Shown: positions 23,452-32,082 of the stretch, piece after piece
How the letters are laid out: the number at the start of each line of letters is the position of its first letter
Numbering within the stretch: the first letter of the stretch is position 1
Origin: Streptomyces sp. BK208
Lineage (GTDB): Bacteria > Actinomycetota > Actinomycetes > Streptomycetales > Streptomycetaceae
NCBI RefSeq assembly: GCF_004364245.1
Contig: NZ_SOAV01000010.1
Location: 124,001-188,000 of the forward strand
Reading direction: 5' to 3'
DNA: 64,000 nt
Notes under the pieces: model-generated
Told to the model about the DNA's origin: nothing
The model's database searches: none
Seen by the model: only the letters and a program-made list of their open reading frames with translations
Program-made: the position numbers and the translations under genes

Positions 23452-25836
23452 GTGGTGGATCAGCTGACGCAGCACGATCCGCGGCGGATCGGGCCGTTCG
23501 AGGTGCTGGGGCGGCTCGGCGCCGGCGGCATGGGGCTGGTCTATCTCGCGCGCTCGGCGTCCGGGCGGCGCGTGGCGATCAAGACGGTGCGCACGGAGCT
23601 GGCGGAGGACCAGCTGTTCCGCGTCCGCTTCACCCGCGAGGTGGAGGCGGCCCGCGCGGTCTCCGGCTTCTACACCGCCGCCGTGGTCGACGCCGACCCG
23701 CGCGCCGCGGTGCCGTGGCTGGCCACGGCCTACGTGCCCGCGCCCTCCCTCGAGGAGATAGTGAACGAGTGCGGGCCGCTGCCGGCCCAGGCGGTGCGCT
23801 GGCTGGCCGCGGGCGTCGCGGAGGCGCTCCAGTCCATCCACGGCGCGGGCCTGGTCCACCGCGACCTGAAGCCCTCCAACGTCCTCGTCGTCGAGGACGG
23901 CCCGCGCGTGATCGACTTCGGCATCGCGTCCGGCGTCTCCAACACCCGGCTGACCATGACGAACGTCGCCGTCGGCACCCCGGCCTACATGTCCCCCGAG
24001 CAGGCGAAGGACTCCCGCAGCGTCACCGGCGCCAGCGACGTGTTCTCGCTCGGTTCGATGCTGGTCTTCGCCGCCACCGGGCACCCGCCCTTCCACGGCG
24101 CCAACCCGGTCGAGACGGTCTTCATGCTGCTGCGCGAGGGCCCCGACCTGGAGGGACTGCCCGACGAGCTGCGCCCGCTCATCGAGTCCTGCATGCAGAT
24201 GGAGGCCACCGGCCGGCCCAACCCGGCCGACCTCCAGGCCCAGCTCGCCCCGCACCTCTTCGGCTCCGGCTCCGACGACAGCGGTACGGCGTCGGCCTGG
24301 CTGCCCGAGCGGGCCGTCAGCCTGATCGAGGGCCGCCGGGGCGGCCGCCCCGCGATCAAGCCCGCCACCACGGCGGGCGGCCGGGTACCGGGCCCGTCCG
24401 GTGCCCGCGGCCCCGGCCACGCGCCGCCGCCCCCGCCCGCACACGACCCCGTCGTACCGGCGCGGCCCGCGCACGGCCCGGCGGTGCCCGCCCCCGACGG
24501 CGGGCCGGTCCGGCTGCCCGGTGCCGCGGTGCCCATCGGCCCGGGACCGCGCGTCGCCGACATGCGCGCCGCCGTCGTCGCCGCGCCCCCGCCGGAGTCC
24601 GCCCTCGCCGCGTCCTGGTCCCGCCCGCGCCCGGGCGTCAACGGCGCCGACCCCGCCGTACCGGCCCCGACGTCCGCGCCGGTGTCCGCCCCGGAGGCCT
24701 CGCCGGCCGGCTGGCGCCCCTGGCGGTTCCGGATGTCCAACGACGTCTGGGGCACGCCCCGGGTCGCCGACGAGCTGGTCTACGTCACCTCCTTCGAGGT
24801 GCACGCCCTGGACGTGGGCACCGGACGCCGCCGCTTCAAGACCAGGGACGTCGCCTGGTCGATGGCGGTCGCGGACGACCGTGTGCACGCCTCCGACGGC
24901 CCCACCCTCTTCGCCCTGGACGCCCGCGAGGGCGCCGACCTGTGGCGCGTCCAGACCGACGCCTGGGTGTACGCGCTGCGGGCCGAGCGCGGCACCGTCC
25001 TCACCGCCACCCGCGGTGGCGGCGTCCAGGCCTGGGAGGCCTCGGGCGGGCAGAAGCTGTGGGAGATCACCGGCGCCCAGACCGACTTCGAGTCACCCGA
25101 GGCGGGCGCCGCGCTGCACGACGGCACGGCGTACGTCTGGCAGGACGCCCGCCTGCGTGCCCTGGACGCCCGCACCGGCGACGAGAGGTGGTCGTACCCG
25201 ATCGGCGACGCGGCCTCCTGCGGCGGCGTCCCGGTCCGCCTCACCCAGGCACCCGACGGCTACGTGTACGTCGCGGCCGGCACCCGGGTCCTCGCCCTGG
25301 AGGCCGCCTCGGGCCACGTCCGCTGGCACTTCGAGGCCCCCGCGGTCTTCCTCGCCCCGCCCACCTTCGTACCGGGCCCCGCGGTGACCGGTGGCGGGGT
25401 CTACCTCGCCGACTACCTCGGCACCGTCTACGCCCTGGACGCCACCGACGGCCGCGACCGCTGGCGCATCGCGACCGAGGCCCGCTCCTCGACCGACCCG
25501 GTGCTGGTCGTCGCCGGCCACGTCCACGTGGGCAGCGGCAAGGGCCTCTACACGCTGGACGCGGTCACCGGCACTCCCAAGTGGCGCTTCCAGGCGGGCG
25601 GCGACATCGTGGGCGCGCCCGCGGTCGCCGAGGGCCGCATCCACTTCGGCTCGACCGACCACCTCCTCTACACGCTGAAGGCCGACGACGGCCGCCTGCG
25701 CTGGAAGCTCGCCACCGGCGGCGAGATCACCGGGTCCCCGGTGGTCCGCGACGGCATCGTGTACGCGTGCAGCAAGGACCGCTGCGTCTACGCCCTGGAC
25801 GCGGAGAAGGGCACGGGGACGGCCCGCACGACGTGA
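23452..25836 (+). CDS. afsK: Serine/threonine protein kinase AfsK
   Basis: Hanks-type kinase that phosphorylates AfsR and so controls secondary metabolism; it associates with the membrane and also affects hyphal tip growth. Of 794 residues, 15-275 are the kinase: glycine loop GRLGAGGMG, catalytic Lys44 (VAIKTV), HRDLKPSN with Asp138, and the DFG at 155-157. The activation loop GVSNTRLTMTNVAVGT places a Thr at 168, the known autophosphorylation site. A Pro/Ala-rich linker (about 290-420) leads to a PQQ-type beta-propeller with repeats such as YALDATDGRDRWRIATEA. The GTG at 23452 gives the MVDQLTQHDP start of characterised AfsK and follows GGGGAGG. No membrane span is seen. Confidence 0.97.
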   Translation: MVDQLTQHDPRRIGPFEVLGRLGAGGMGLVYLARSASGRRVAIKTVRTELAEDQLFRVRFTREVEAARAVSGFYTAAVVDADPRAAVPWLATAYVPAPSLEEIVNECGPLPAQAVRWLAAGVAEALQSIHGAGLVHRDLKPSNVLVVEDGPRVIDFGIASGVSNTRLTMTNVAVGTPAYMSPEQAKDSRSVTGASDVFSLGSMLVFAATGHPPFHGANPVETVFMLLREGPDLEGLPDELRPLIESCMQMEATGRPNPADLQAQLAPHLFGSGSDDSGTASAWLPERAVSLIEGRRGGRPAIKPATTAGGRVPGPSGARGPGHAPPPPPAHDPVVPARPAHGPAVPAPDGGPVRLPGAAVPIGPGPRVADMRAAVVAAPPPESALAASWSRPRPGVNGADPAVPAPTSAPVSAPEASPAGWRPWRFRMSNDVWGTPRVADELVYVTSFEVHALDVGTGRRRFKTRDVAWSMAVADDRVHASDGPTLFALDAREGADLWRVQTDAWVYALRAERGTVLTATRGGGVQAWEASGGQKLWEITGAQTDFESPEAGAALHDGTAYVWQDARLRALDARTGDERWSYPIGDAASCGGVPVRLTQAPDGYVYVAAGTRVLALEAASGHVRWHFEAPAVFLAPPTFVPGPAVTGGGVYLADYLGTVYALDATDGRDRWRIATEARSSTDPVLVVAGHVHVGSGKGLYTLDAVTGTPKWRFQAGGDIVGAPAVAEGRIHFGSTDHLLYTLKADDGRLRWKLATGGEITGSPVVRDGIVYACSKDRCVYALDAEKGTGTARTT

Positions 25837-25840
25837 GGAA

Positions 25841-25887
25841 GGCGGTACGTCCGCGGGCCCCCGCGTCGCGCGGACGGCCGTACCGCC
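25841..25887. terminator. Hairpin after afsK
   Basis: GGCGGTAC (25841-25848) pairs with GTACCGCC (25880-25887), and the stem continues inward through TCCGCG/CGCGGA with a small bulge. It lies five bases after the afsK stop. Confidence 0.7.
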
Positions 25888-25948
25888 GTGGCCCGTACAG
25901 CGTGGAGGGCCGTGCCCGGCTGGTGACGTGTCCGTGACATCCACGCCC

Positions 25949-25954
25949 TAGCGT
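25949..25954 (+). promoter_or_regulatory. -10 hexamer TAGCGT for a leaderless secreted-protein gene
   Basis: TAGCGT is followed by seven bases and then the ATG at 25962. The upstream GTG at 25953 overlaps the hexamer and is therefore an unlikely start. Confidence 0.65.
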
Positions 25955-25961
25955 GATCGTC

Positions 25962-26510
25962 ATGACGACACGGGGGCGAGCACTCAGGTACACGGCGATC
26001 TCGGCACTGGTGGTCCTCAGCCTGACCGGTTTCTCGACCGGCCGCCACGGCCACGGTCACGGAGGCGACGGTGGCGGCTGCAGCAGCTCCGGCCAGGACC
26101 ACGACAGTTCGTCGTCCACGTCGGGCGGCGGCGCCTACAAGGACGACGACACCTACGGCAGCGGCGGCAGCGGCTACCACGACCACGGCGACGACACCTA
26201 CGGCGACGACACCGGCAGCGGGGACGGCGGCAGCACCGACGCCGTCGAGGCCGCCGTCTTGTCGCTGGTCGCCTGCGCCGAGGAGGGCCAGCCGTACGCC
26301 ACCGTCGAGGTCACCAACCCGAACGCCGTGGAGTACACGTTTCCCGTCACGGTCCTCTTCAAGGACGCGGACGGCACGACACTCACCGAAGGCAGCGAGG
26401 AGGTCACCGTCCCCGCGGACGGTGTCACCCCGGTCCGCGTCCCCTACGACGGCTCCGCCGTGCCGGACCACTGCGAACTGGACCACACGGTGACGGAGCC
26501 CGTCTCCTGA
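25962..26510 (+). CDS. Secreted Gly/His/Asp-rich hypothetical protein
   Basis: A 182-residue protein between afsK and afsS. The N-terminus (MTTRGRALRYTAISALVVLS) is a signal peptide; the next ~80 residues are low-complexity Gly, His, Asp and Ser (HGHGHGGDGGG, DDDTYGSGGSG), followed by an Ig-like beta domain (YATVEVTNPNAVEYTFPVTV) with a cysteine at each end (VACAEE, DHCELD) that may form a disulphide. Acidic and His-rich content suggests metal binding, which is an inference. It probably corresponds to the ORF that separates afsK from afsS in S. coelicolor. Confidence 0.85.
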   Translation: MTTRGRALRYTAISALVVLSLTGFSTGRHGHGHGGDGGGCSSSGQDHDSSSSTSGGGAYKDDDTYGSGGSGYHDHGDDTYGDDTGSGDGGSTDAVEAAVLSLVACAEEGQPYATVEVTNPNAVEYTFPVTVLFKDADGTTLTEGSEEVTVPADGVTPVRVPYDGSAVPDHCELDHTVTEPVS

Positions 26511-26527
26511 ATCCCCCCGCGCACGCG

Positions 26528-26565
26528 TCGGCCGCGGCGGCTCCCCTCCGCGCCGCCGCGGCCGA
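26528..26565. terminator. Bidirectional terminator between the secreted-protein gene and afsS
   Basis: Positions 26528-26541 and 26552-26565 are perfect 14-base inverted repeats with a 10-base loop (TCCCCTCCGC). It sits between two convergent genes. Confidence 0.85.
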
Positions 26566-26585
26566 TCCCCGTGCGGGAAGAAGGT

Positions 26586-26780
26586 CTACTTGGCGCCGCC
26601 GCCCAGGCCCAGGGCCGGAGGGGCGGGGGCGTGGTTCTCCAGCGTCGTGATCTGCTCCTCGGCCGGGGGCTGGGGAGCGTGGTTCTCCAGGAGCCTGGCC
26701 TCGCCACCGCCGACGGGCGGGGCCGGAGCGTGGTTCTCCATGGTGACGACCTCTGCCGGCTTCTTCTCGGTCTCGCTCAT
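26586..26780 (-). CDS. afsS: Antibiotic-production activator AfsS
   Basis: A 64-residue protein that stimulates actinorhodin and undecylprodigiosin production in S. coelicolor when afsR turns on its gene; its mechanism is not known. The diagnostic feature is three copies of (T/L)-x-E-N-H-A-P-x-P-P: TMENHAPAPP, LLENHAPQPP and TLENHAPAPP, separated by acidic linkers and ending GLGGGAK. AGGGGAG lies six bases before the ATG. It is directly downstream of afsR on the same strand, with a 200-base spacer that holds AfsR boxes and a large hairpin. Confidence 0.97.
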   Translation of the reverse strand: MSETEKKPAEVVTMENHAPAPPVGGGEARLLENHAPQPPAEEQITTLENHAPAPPALGLGGGAK

Positions 26781-26819
26781 GCTGCTCCCCTGGAACTCGT
26801 GGAGTACGGCTGCCGATCG

Positions 26820-26859
26820 CCCCTGTCCGGCGACTCCCCCGAGTATCGCCGGACAGGGG
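26820..26859 (-). promoter_or_regulatory. Strong hairpin in the afsS leader
   Basis: Positions 26820-26833 and 26846-26859 are perfect 14-base inverted repeats (arm CCCCTGTCCGGCGA on the plus strand) with a 12-base loop. It lies about 40 bases before the afsS start and about 60 bases inside the predicted transcript, so it should form in the 5' leader. It could also end afsR transcripts or act as an attenuator. Confidence 0.75.
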
Positions 26860-26929
26860 CTCCGCGCGGCCTCCCGGGTGGGCGGCCGCGGTGACCCGCC
26901 TGCCCCCCGACGCGACGGATCCGGGTAAG

Positions 26930-26962
26930 AGCATGGCCCGCGGCCATAAACGTTCGATGAAC
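26930..26962 (-). promoter_or_regulatory. afsS promoter with AfsR/PhoP boxes
   Basis: On the minus strand GTTCATC (26962-26956) and GTTTATG (26951-26945) are direct repeats 11 bases apart, the spacing used by AfsR and PhoP. In S. coelicolor these regulators compete for this promoter. A CATGCT hexamer at 26935-26930 is a possible -10, giving a leader of about 140 bases. Confidence 0.8.
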
Positions 26963-26980
26963 GCCCGTGCCGCCGCCCCG

Positions 26981-29956
26981 TCACGCGGCGTCGACGGGTG
27001 AGCCGAGCAGGCGGCGCACCTCCGACACCTCGGGGGCGTCGGCGCGTTCCAGCAGCGTCAGGGCCTCCAGCCAGCAGGCTCGCGCCCGGTCGCTCTGCCC
27101 GAGGGCGCCGAGGCTCCGCCCCAGGGTGTTCAGGATGCTGCCCCGGATGAGGTCGCCGCCGATGAAGCCGATCGCCAGGGCCTGTTCCGCGTGCTGGGCC
27201 GCCGCCGCGGGACGGTTCGCGGCCAGGTGCAGCTGCGCGATGCGGAAGTGGGCGGTGCCCTCCCACAACCGCTGGCGGTTGCTGCCGAACATCACCAGGG
27301 CGTCCTGCATCTGCCGCAGGCCCTCGGCGTGCCGGTCCGCCCGCAGCAGCGCCACCCCGAGCGCGTAACGGGCGTTCGCCAGGCGCAGGGTGAGGCCGAG
27401 CTGCCGGAAGATCTCCACGCCCTGCTGCGCCAGCGCGATCGCGCTGCTGGTCCGGTTCATGCGTTCGTGCAGCCGCGAGAGGTTGCACAGGGCGCTCGCC
27501 TCGCCGGGCCGGTTGTCGTCCGCGCGGTAGCCGTCCCGGGCGGTCGTCAGCAGCTCCTCCGCCTCCTCGTACCGGCCCTGGCTCAGGGCGATGATGCCCC
27601 GGTCGGTGGCGGCCCAGCCGATGGGCGTGGAGTCCGCCGCCTCGGTGGCCAGCTCGATGGCGATCCGCGCCTCGTCGTCCGCCCGCGCGTACTGGCCGGC
27701 CGCCAGGCACACGTTGGACAGGGCGGTCCTGGCCCGGCTCTCCGCCCGGATGTCGGCGGTGGCCCTGGCGGCGTCGCGCAGCGCCGTCGCGGCCGTCTCG
27801 TACTGCCTGGCGTTGGCCCCGGACTCGGCCAGGTCCTTGGTCGCCCACAGCAGGTCGACGGCCCGGCGCAGTTCGCTGCCCGTCACCTGCTGCTGTGCGC
27901 AGGCCAGCAGGTTCTGGGCCTCCGTGTAGAGCCAGTCCAGGGCGTCACCCCGGTCCTCGAAGACCAGGCCCGTGTAGGAGGTGGGCTCCAGGTGCTCGAC
28001 CGTCCGGTCGCCCGGCCGCTCGATCGCGTACACCCCCGCGGCCGTGGCCAGGTAGAAGTCCAGCAGCCGCGACAGCGCCGCCGCCCGCTCGCTCGGGGGG
28101 TCCTCGTCCCGCTGCGCGCAGGCACGCGCGTAGAGGCGGACCAGGTCGTGGAAGCGGTAGCGGCCCGGCGCCGCCGATTCGAGCAGCGAGGTGTCCACCA
28201 GGGACTCCAGGAGGTCCTCCGTGTCCTCCACCGGGAGGTCGAGGACCGCCGCCGCGGCCGCCAGCGAGATGTCCGGGCCGTCCGCGAGGCCCAGCAGCCG
28301 GAAGGCGCGGGCCTGGGCCGTCTCCAGCTGGCCGTAGCCCAGCTCGAAGGTGGCCTCGACCGCGAGGTCCCCGGCCTGCAGTTCGTCCAGCCGGCGCCGC
28401 TCGTCCGCCAGTTTGGCCGCGAGGACGGAGACGGTCCAGGTGCGGCGGGCCGCCAGCCGGGACGCGGCGATGCGGATCGCCAGCGGCAGGAATCCGCACG
28501 CACCGACCACGTCCAGCGCCGCCTCCCGCTCCGAGGCGACCCGCTCCTCGCCGACGATCCTCGTGAAGAGGGCCAGCGCCTCCTCGGGCGACATCACGTC
28601 CAGGTCGACCAGGTGTGCCCCGGCGAGGCCCACCATCCGCACCCGTGCCGTCACCAGCGCGGCGCAGCCCTCCGTGCCGGGCAGCAGGGGCCGCACCTGG
28701 GCGGCGTCCCGGGCGTTGTCCAGCAGGACGAGGACGCGGCGGCCGTCCAGGACGGAGCGGTACAGGGCGGCGCGCTCCTCCAGGGAGTCGGGGATCGCCG
28801 AGTCGGCGGTGCCCAGGGCGCGCAGGAAGGAGCCCAGCACCGTCTCCGGCTCCGCGGGCCGCGCGCCGGCGCCCTGGAGGTCGACGTACAGCTGTCCGTC
28901 GGGGAAGGCGGACCGCGCCTGGTGGGCGACGTGCACCGCGAGAGTCGTCTTGCCGACGCCGCCGATCCCGGCCAGCGCCGAGACGGCCATCACGCGGCCC
29001 GTCGCCGGGTCCCCGGAGGCCGAGGACAACACGTCGCTCAGCTCGCGGACGAAGGACGCGCGACCGGTGAAGTCGGGCACCGTGGCCGGGAGTTGCGCCG
29101 GGCGCACCAGGGGCGTCGCCGCCGCCGAGGCCGGTGCCGAGGGCTCGGCCAGGCCGGGGTCGGCCCGCAGGATGCGCTGCTGCAGGTCCCGGAGGCCGGG
29201 CCGCGGGTCGACGCCCAGCTCGTCGGCGAGCAGACGGCGCGTGTCCGCGTAGACGGCGAGGGCCTCCGCCTGGCGGCCGCTGCGGTACAGCGCCAGCATC
29301 AGCAGCTCGCGCAGGCGTTCGCGCAGCGGGTGGGCCGCCGTGAGCGCCGTCAGCTCCGAGACCGCCTCCGCGTGGCACCCCTGGTCGAGGTCCATGTCCA
29401 GCCGGGTCTCCAGCAGTTGGAGCCGCCACTCGTCCAGCCGGACGCGCTGCGTCCGGGCGTACGGACCCGGCACGCCGGCCAGTACCTCGCCGTCCCACAG
29501 GTCCAGCGCGCGGCGCAGCAGCTCACGGGCGTGACCCAGGTCGCCGGAGCTCCGCGCCTTCTCGGCCCCGGCCGCCAGGTCCTGGGCCCGCGTCAGGTCC
29601 AACGCCCCCTCGGCCAGGCCCCGTACGGCGTACCCGCCCGACTCGCTGGCCAGCACCCCCGGGTCGAGCACCTTCCGCAGCCGGGACGCGTACGTCCGTA
29701 CCGCCGCCAGCGCCTGCGAGGGCGGCTCCTCACCCCACAGGGCGTCGATCAGCTCGGCCGCGGTGGCGGTACGGCCCTCGCGGAGCAACAGGGCGGCCAG
29801 CAGCGCCCGCTGCTGGGGCGAGCCGGTGGCCAGCGGCTCCTCGCCCCGCCAGGCGCGCACCGGTCCGAGCACGCCGAAGCGGAGCGCGGCCGGCCCGTCC
29901 GGTTCCGCCGGGAATCCGGGACGCCGCTGCTCCGGAACGCGCGGTACACCGTCCAT
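26981..29956 (-). CDS. afsR: Transcriptional regulator AfsR (SARP-NB-ARC-TPR)
   Basis: Global regulator of secondary metabolism, phosphorylated by AfsK and other kinases, with ATPase activity. The 991 residues are near the known length. Residues ~25-100 are an OmpR-like winged helix (LRFGVLGPVRAWRGEEPLA, LIDALWGEEPPSQALAAVRT) and ~100-260 a BTAD domain, together the SARP unit. An NB-ARC ATPase follows with Walker A AGIGGVGKTT at 329-338 and Walker B RRVLVLLDNARDA. The C-terminal ~330 residues are TPR repeats. AGGGGGA precedes the ATG. It binds the afsS promoter just downstream. Confidence 0.97.
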   Translation of the reverse strand: MDGVPRVPEQRRPGFPAEPDGPAALRFGVLGPVRAWRGEEPLATGSPQQRALLAALLLREGRTATAAELIDALWGEEPPSQALAAVRTYASRLRKVLDPGVLASESGGYAVRGLAEGALDLTRAQDLAAGAEKARSSGDLGHARELLRRALDLWDGEVLAGVPGPYARTQRVRLDEWRLQLLETRLDMDLDQGCHAEAVSELTALTAAHPLRERLRELLMLALYRSGRQAEALAVYADTRRLLADELGVDPRPGLRDLQQRILRADPGLAEPSAPASAAATPLVRPAQLPATVPDFTGRASFVRELSDVLSSASGDPATGRVMAVSALAGIGGVGKTTLAVHVAHQARSAFPDGQLYVDLQGAGARPAEPETVLGSFLRALGTADSAIPDSLEERAALYRSVLDGRRVLVLLDNARDAAQVRPLLPGTEGCAALVTARVRMVGLAGAHLVDLDVMSPEEALALFTRIVGEERVASEREAALDVVGACGFLPLAIRIAASRLAARRTWTVSVLAAKLADERRRLDELQAGDLAVEATFELGYGQLETAQARAFRLLGLADGPDISLAAAAAVLDLPVEDTEDLLESLVDTSLLESAAPGRYRFHDLVRLYARACAQRDEDPPSERAAALSRLLDFYLATAAGVYAIERPGDRTVEHLEPTSYTGLVFEDRGDALDWLYTEAQNLLACAQQQVTGSELRRAVDLLWATKDLAESGANARQYETAATALRDAARATADIRAESRARTALSNVCLAAGQYARADDEARIAIELATEAADSTPIGWAATDRGIIALSQGRYEEAEELLTTARDGYRADDNRPGEASALCNLSRLHERMNRTSSAIALAQQGVEIFRQLGLTLRLANARYALGVALLRADRHAEGLRQMQDALVMFGSNRQRLWEGTAHFRIAQLHLAANRPAAAAQHAEQALAIGFIGGDLIRGSILNTLGRSLGALGQSDRARACWLEALTLLERADAPEVSEVRRLLGSPVDAA

Positions 29957-30049
29957 GCCGTCCCCCTAGACATCCTGAGCAACCAGGTCAGTTTGCCTTG
30001 TTCATGCCGACCACGTCAGCCGTGGGAGACGCCGATCACAGGTTCTCCA

Positions 30050-30463
30050 TCAGCTTCGTTCCCCCGGCCCCTCCAACTCCACCCGCACCGTGAGCAGTCC
30101 CGCCCGGGCGCCCATCGCCCGTACCGTCAGGCTGTTGTAGCGGGGGAGGCGGCGCAGCCGGGCGAGCGGGTCGTCGTCGGGCAGGAGACGGGCCGTCCCC
30201 GGGTACCAGCGGCCCCGCAGCCGGACCCGGACGCGGGGATCGGCCCGGATGTTGCGGACGTACTGGGACCGCTCGCCGAACTCCGACACCAGCCAGAAGG
30301 AGTCGCCGGTGCGGCGCCCGCCCACCGGGGTCCGGCGGGGGAGGCCGGAGACCCGGCCGGTGGTCTCCAGCAGGGTCTGGCCGGGCAGCCGGCGCACGAC
30401 CGCGTTGAGCCGGCGCTGGAAGGCCGTCACGGCCCGGTACTTCTTCTCGGCGTTGGAAGACAT
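30050..30463 (-). CDS. Ddn-like F420-dependent nitroreductase family protein (DUF385)
   Basis: A 137-residue split-barrel protein of the deazaflavin-dependent nitroreductase family. Motifs: LETTGRVSGLPRRTPVGGRR, DSFWLVSEFGERSQYVRNIR and PRVRVRLRGRWYPGTARLLP, which match the F420-binding face of Ddn. Such enzymes reduce quinones or other acceptors with F420H2; the natural substrate is unknown. ATG 30463 gives the usual length. It lies 93 bases from the afsR start, on the same strand upstream of it, and within 4 kb of fbiC. Confidence 0.92.
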   Translation of the reverse strand: MSSNAEKKYRAVTAFQRRLNAVVRRLPGQTLLETTGRVSGLPRRTPVGGRRTGDSFWLVSEFGERSQYVRNIRADPRVRVRLRGRWYPGTARLLPDDDPLARLRRLPRYNSLTVRAMGARAGLLTVRVELEGPGERS

Positions 30464-30557
30464 CGTCCGTTCACGCTCCCGTCTCGTGTGGCTCCATGTT
30501 CCCCGGAAAACCTCAAGGGGACGGTGTGAACGGGGCCGAGAGACGGGTGGTGCGGGC

Positions 30558-31388
30558 GTGCGGGTCGTGACCTGGAACCTGTGGTGGAGGTTCGGCCCGT
30601 GGGCCGACCGGCGCGAGGCGATCCTCGCCGTGCTGCGGGAGCTGAAGCCGGACGTCGTCGGGCTCCAGGAGGTGTGGGCCGTCGACGGAGGCGAGAACCT
30701 CGCCGAGTCGCTCGCCCACGACCTGGGCCTGCACTGCGCCTGGTGGCCCTCGCCCGCGCCCGAGCGGTGGCAGCGGCGGATCGGGGACCACGCGGTGGGC
30801 GTCGGCACCGCGGTGCTCAGCCGTTGGCCCGTCGTGGAGCGGGCGGTGCTGAGGCTGCCCGCCCCGGCGGAACTGGACGACGGGCGGCTGGCGGCGTACG
30901 CCCTGCTGGACGCGCCCGGGCGCCGGGTCCCCTTCTTCACCGTCCATCTGACCTCGGGCGGTCACGCCGGTGCGGTGCGCGGCGAACAGGCCGCAGCCCT
31001 CGCCGAGTTCGTCGACCGGCACCGGCACGGCACCGCCCACCCGGCCGTCGTCACCGGCGACTTCAACGCCCGTCCCGAGTCGCCGGAGGTCCGCCTGCTG
31101 CGGGCCGCGGGGCTGCGCGACGCCTGGGCGCTGGCCGACCCGGACGAGCCGTCCGGCACCTGGGACACCGCGAACCCGTACGTGGACCACGCGGACGGCG
31201 AGCCGAGCGTACGGATCGACTACGTCCGCGTCGGCCCGCCGGGCCCCGGCGGACTCGGCCGGGTCCTCGCGGTGCGGCGGGCCGGTGCCGGTCCCGTCGA
31301 CGGAGTCTGGCCCTCCGACCACGCGGCGGTCGTCGCGGACCTGGCCGACACCGGGGCGGCCACCGCGCCGCAGACACCGGATCGGTGA
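30558..31388 (+). CDS. Endonuclease/exonuclease/phosphatase-family protein
   Basis: A 276-residue metal-dependent hydrolase of the EEP fold. The signature residues are in order: TWNLWW, DVVGLQEVW (catalytic Glu), FFTVHLTSGG, VVTGDFNARPES and the terminal SDHAAVVADL. No signal peptide is seen, so it is likely cytoplasmic; it may cleave nucleic acid, phosphoinositide-like or other phosphodiesters. The GTG at 30558 starts directly at the first beta strand (RVVTWNLW). The sequence around its TGA (ACACCGGATCGGTGACGG) is repeated downstream with a 35-base period. Confidence 0.9.
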   Translation: MRVVTWNLWWRFGPWADRREAILAVLRELKPDVVGLQEVWAVDGGENLAESLAHDLGLHCAWWPSPAPERWQRRIGDHAVGVGTAVLSRWPVVERAVLRLPAPAELDDGRLAAYALLDAPGRRVPFFTVHLTSGGHAGAVRGEQAAALAEFVDRHRHGTAHPAVVTGDFNARPESPEVRLLRAAGLRDAWALADPDEPSGTWDTANPYVDHADGEPSVRIDYVRVGPPGPGGLGRVLAVRRAGAGPVDGVWPSDHAAVVADLADTGAATAPQTPDR

Positions 31389-31431
31389 CGGCGGCCGGCA
31401 CCTCGTCGTGCGCCTGGCCGACGCCGGCCCG

Positions 31432-31598
31432 GTCACCGCGCCGCCTGCCGCCCCGGAGACACCGGGACGATGACGGCGGCCGGCGCCCCGGGAACACCGG
31501 GACGATGACGGCGGCCGGCGCCCCGGGAACACCGGGACGATGACGGCGGCCGGCGCCCCGGGAACACCGGGTCGGTGCCGGCGGTCGGCGCCCCGGCA
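31432..31598. repeat. 35-bp tandem repeat after the EEP gene
   Basis: Three nearly identical 35-base units start at 31466, 31501 and 31536 (beginning GACGATGACGGCGGCCGGCG), with degenerate copies on both sides. The unit resembles the end of the EEP gene around its stop codon (ATCGGTGACGGCGGCCGGCA at 31381). No open frame is kept, since the period is not a multiple of three. Confidence 0.92.
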
Positions 31599-31620
31599 CG
31601 GACGTGGACGTCGGGACCGG

Positions 31621-32082
31621 GCACCGCGTCGGCCACCGCCCCGCCGGCACCGCGTCGGCCGCCGCCTCGTCGGCCACTGCCCCGCGGGCACTCGTCGGCT
31701 ACCGCCCCGCGGGCACTGCGTCGGCTACCGCCCCGCCGGCACCGCGTCGGCCGCCGCCCCGCCGGCCGCCGCCTCGTCGGCCACCGCCCCGCGGGCACTG
31801 CGTCGGCTACCGCCCCGTGGGGCACTGCGTCGGCCACTGCCCCGTGGGCACTGCGTCGGCTACCGCCCCGTGGGCACTGCGTCGGCTACCGCCCCGTGGG
31901 GCACTGCGTCGGCCACTGCCCCGTGGGCACTGCATCGGCCACTGCCCCGTGGGCACTGCGTCGGCCACTGCCCCGCGGGCACTGCGTCGGCTACCGCCCC
32001 GTGGGCACTGCGTCGGCCACTGCCCCGTGGGCACTGCGTCGGCCACCGCCCCGCGGGCACTGCGTCGGCTACCGCCCGAGGA
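31621..32082. repeat. 26-bp minisatellite, about 16 units, ending in the PHP-gene stop codon
   Basis: Units of the form GCACTGCGTCGGCTACCGCC followed by CCGTGG repeat about 16 times, with some 27-base variants. Roughly the right-hand twelve are almost identical and the left ones are degenerate. The last unit overlaps the TAG of the minus-strand PHP gene (the CTA of GGCTACC). Each junction TGCCCCGTGGGCA can form a 5-base-pair hairpin. Units abut without spacers, so this is not a CRISPR array. Confidence 0.95.

Noticed and set aside
21096..30463. A secondary-metabolite biosynthetic cluster around afsK/afsR
   Set aside because: There are no polyketide synthase, NRPS, terpene or RiPP genes; afsK/S/R are pathway-independent regulators.
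27191..30529. Open frame of over 1100 codons antisense to afsR
   Set aside because: It is the mirror of afsR codon bias; no domain or ribosome site supports it.
31621..32082. Possible CRISPR array
   Set aside because: The 26-bp units are directly contiguous with no unique spacers, and no cas genes are present.
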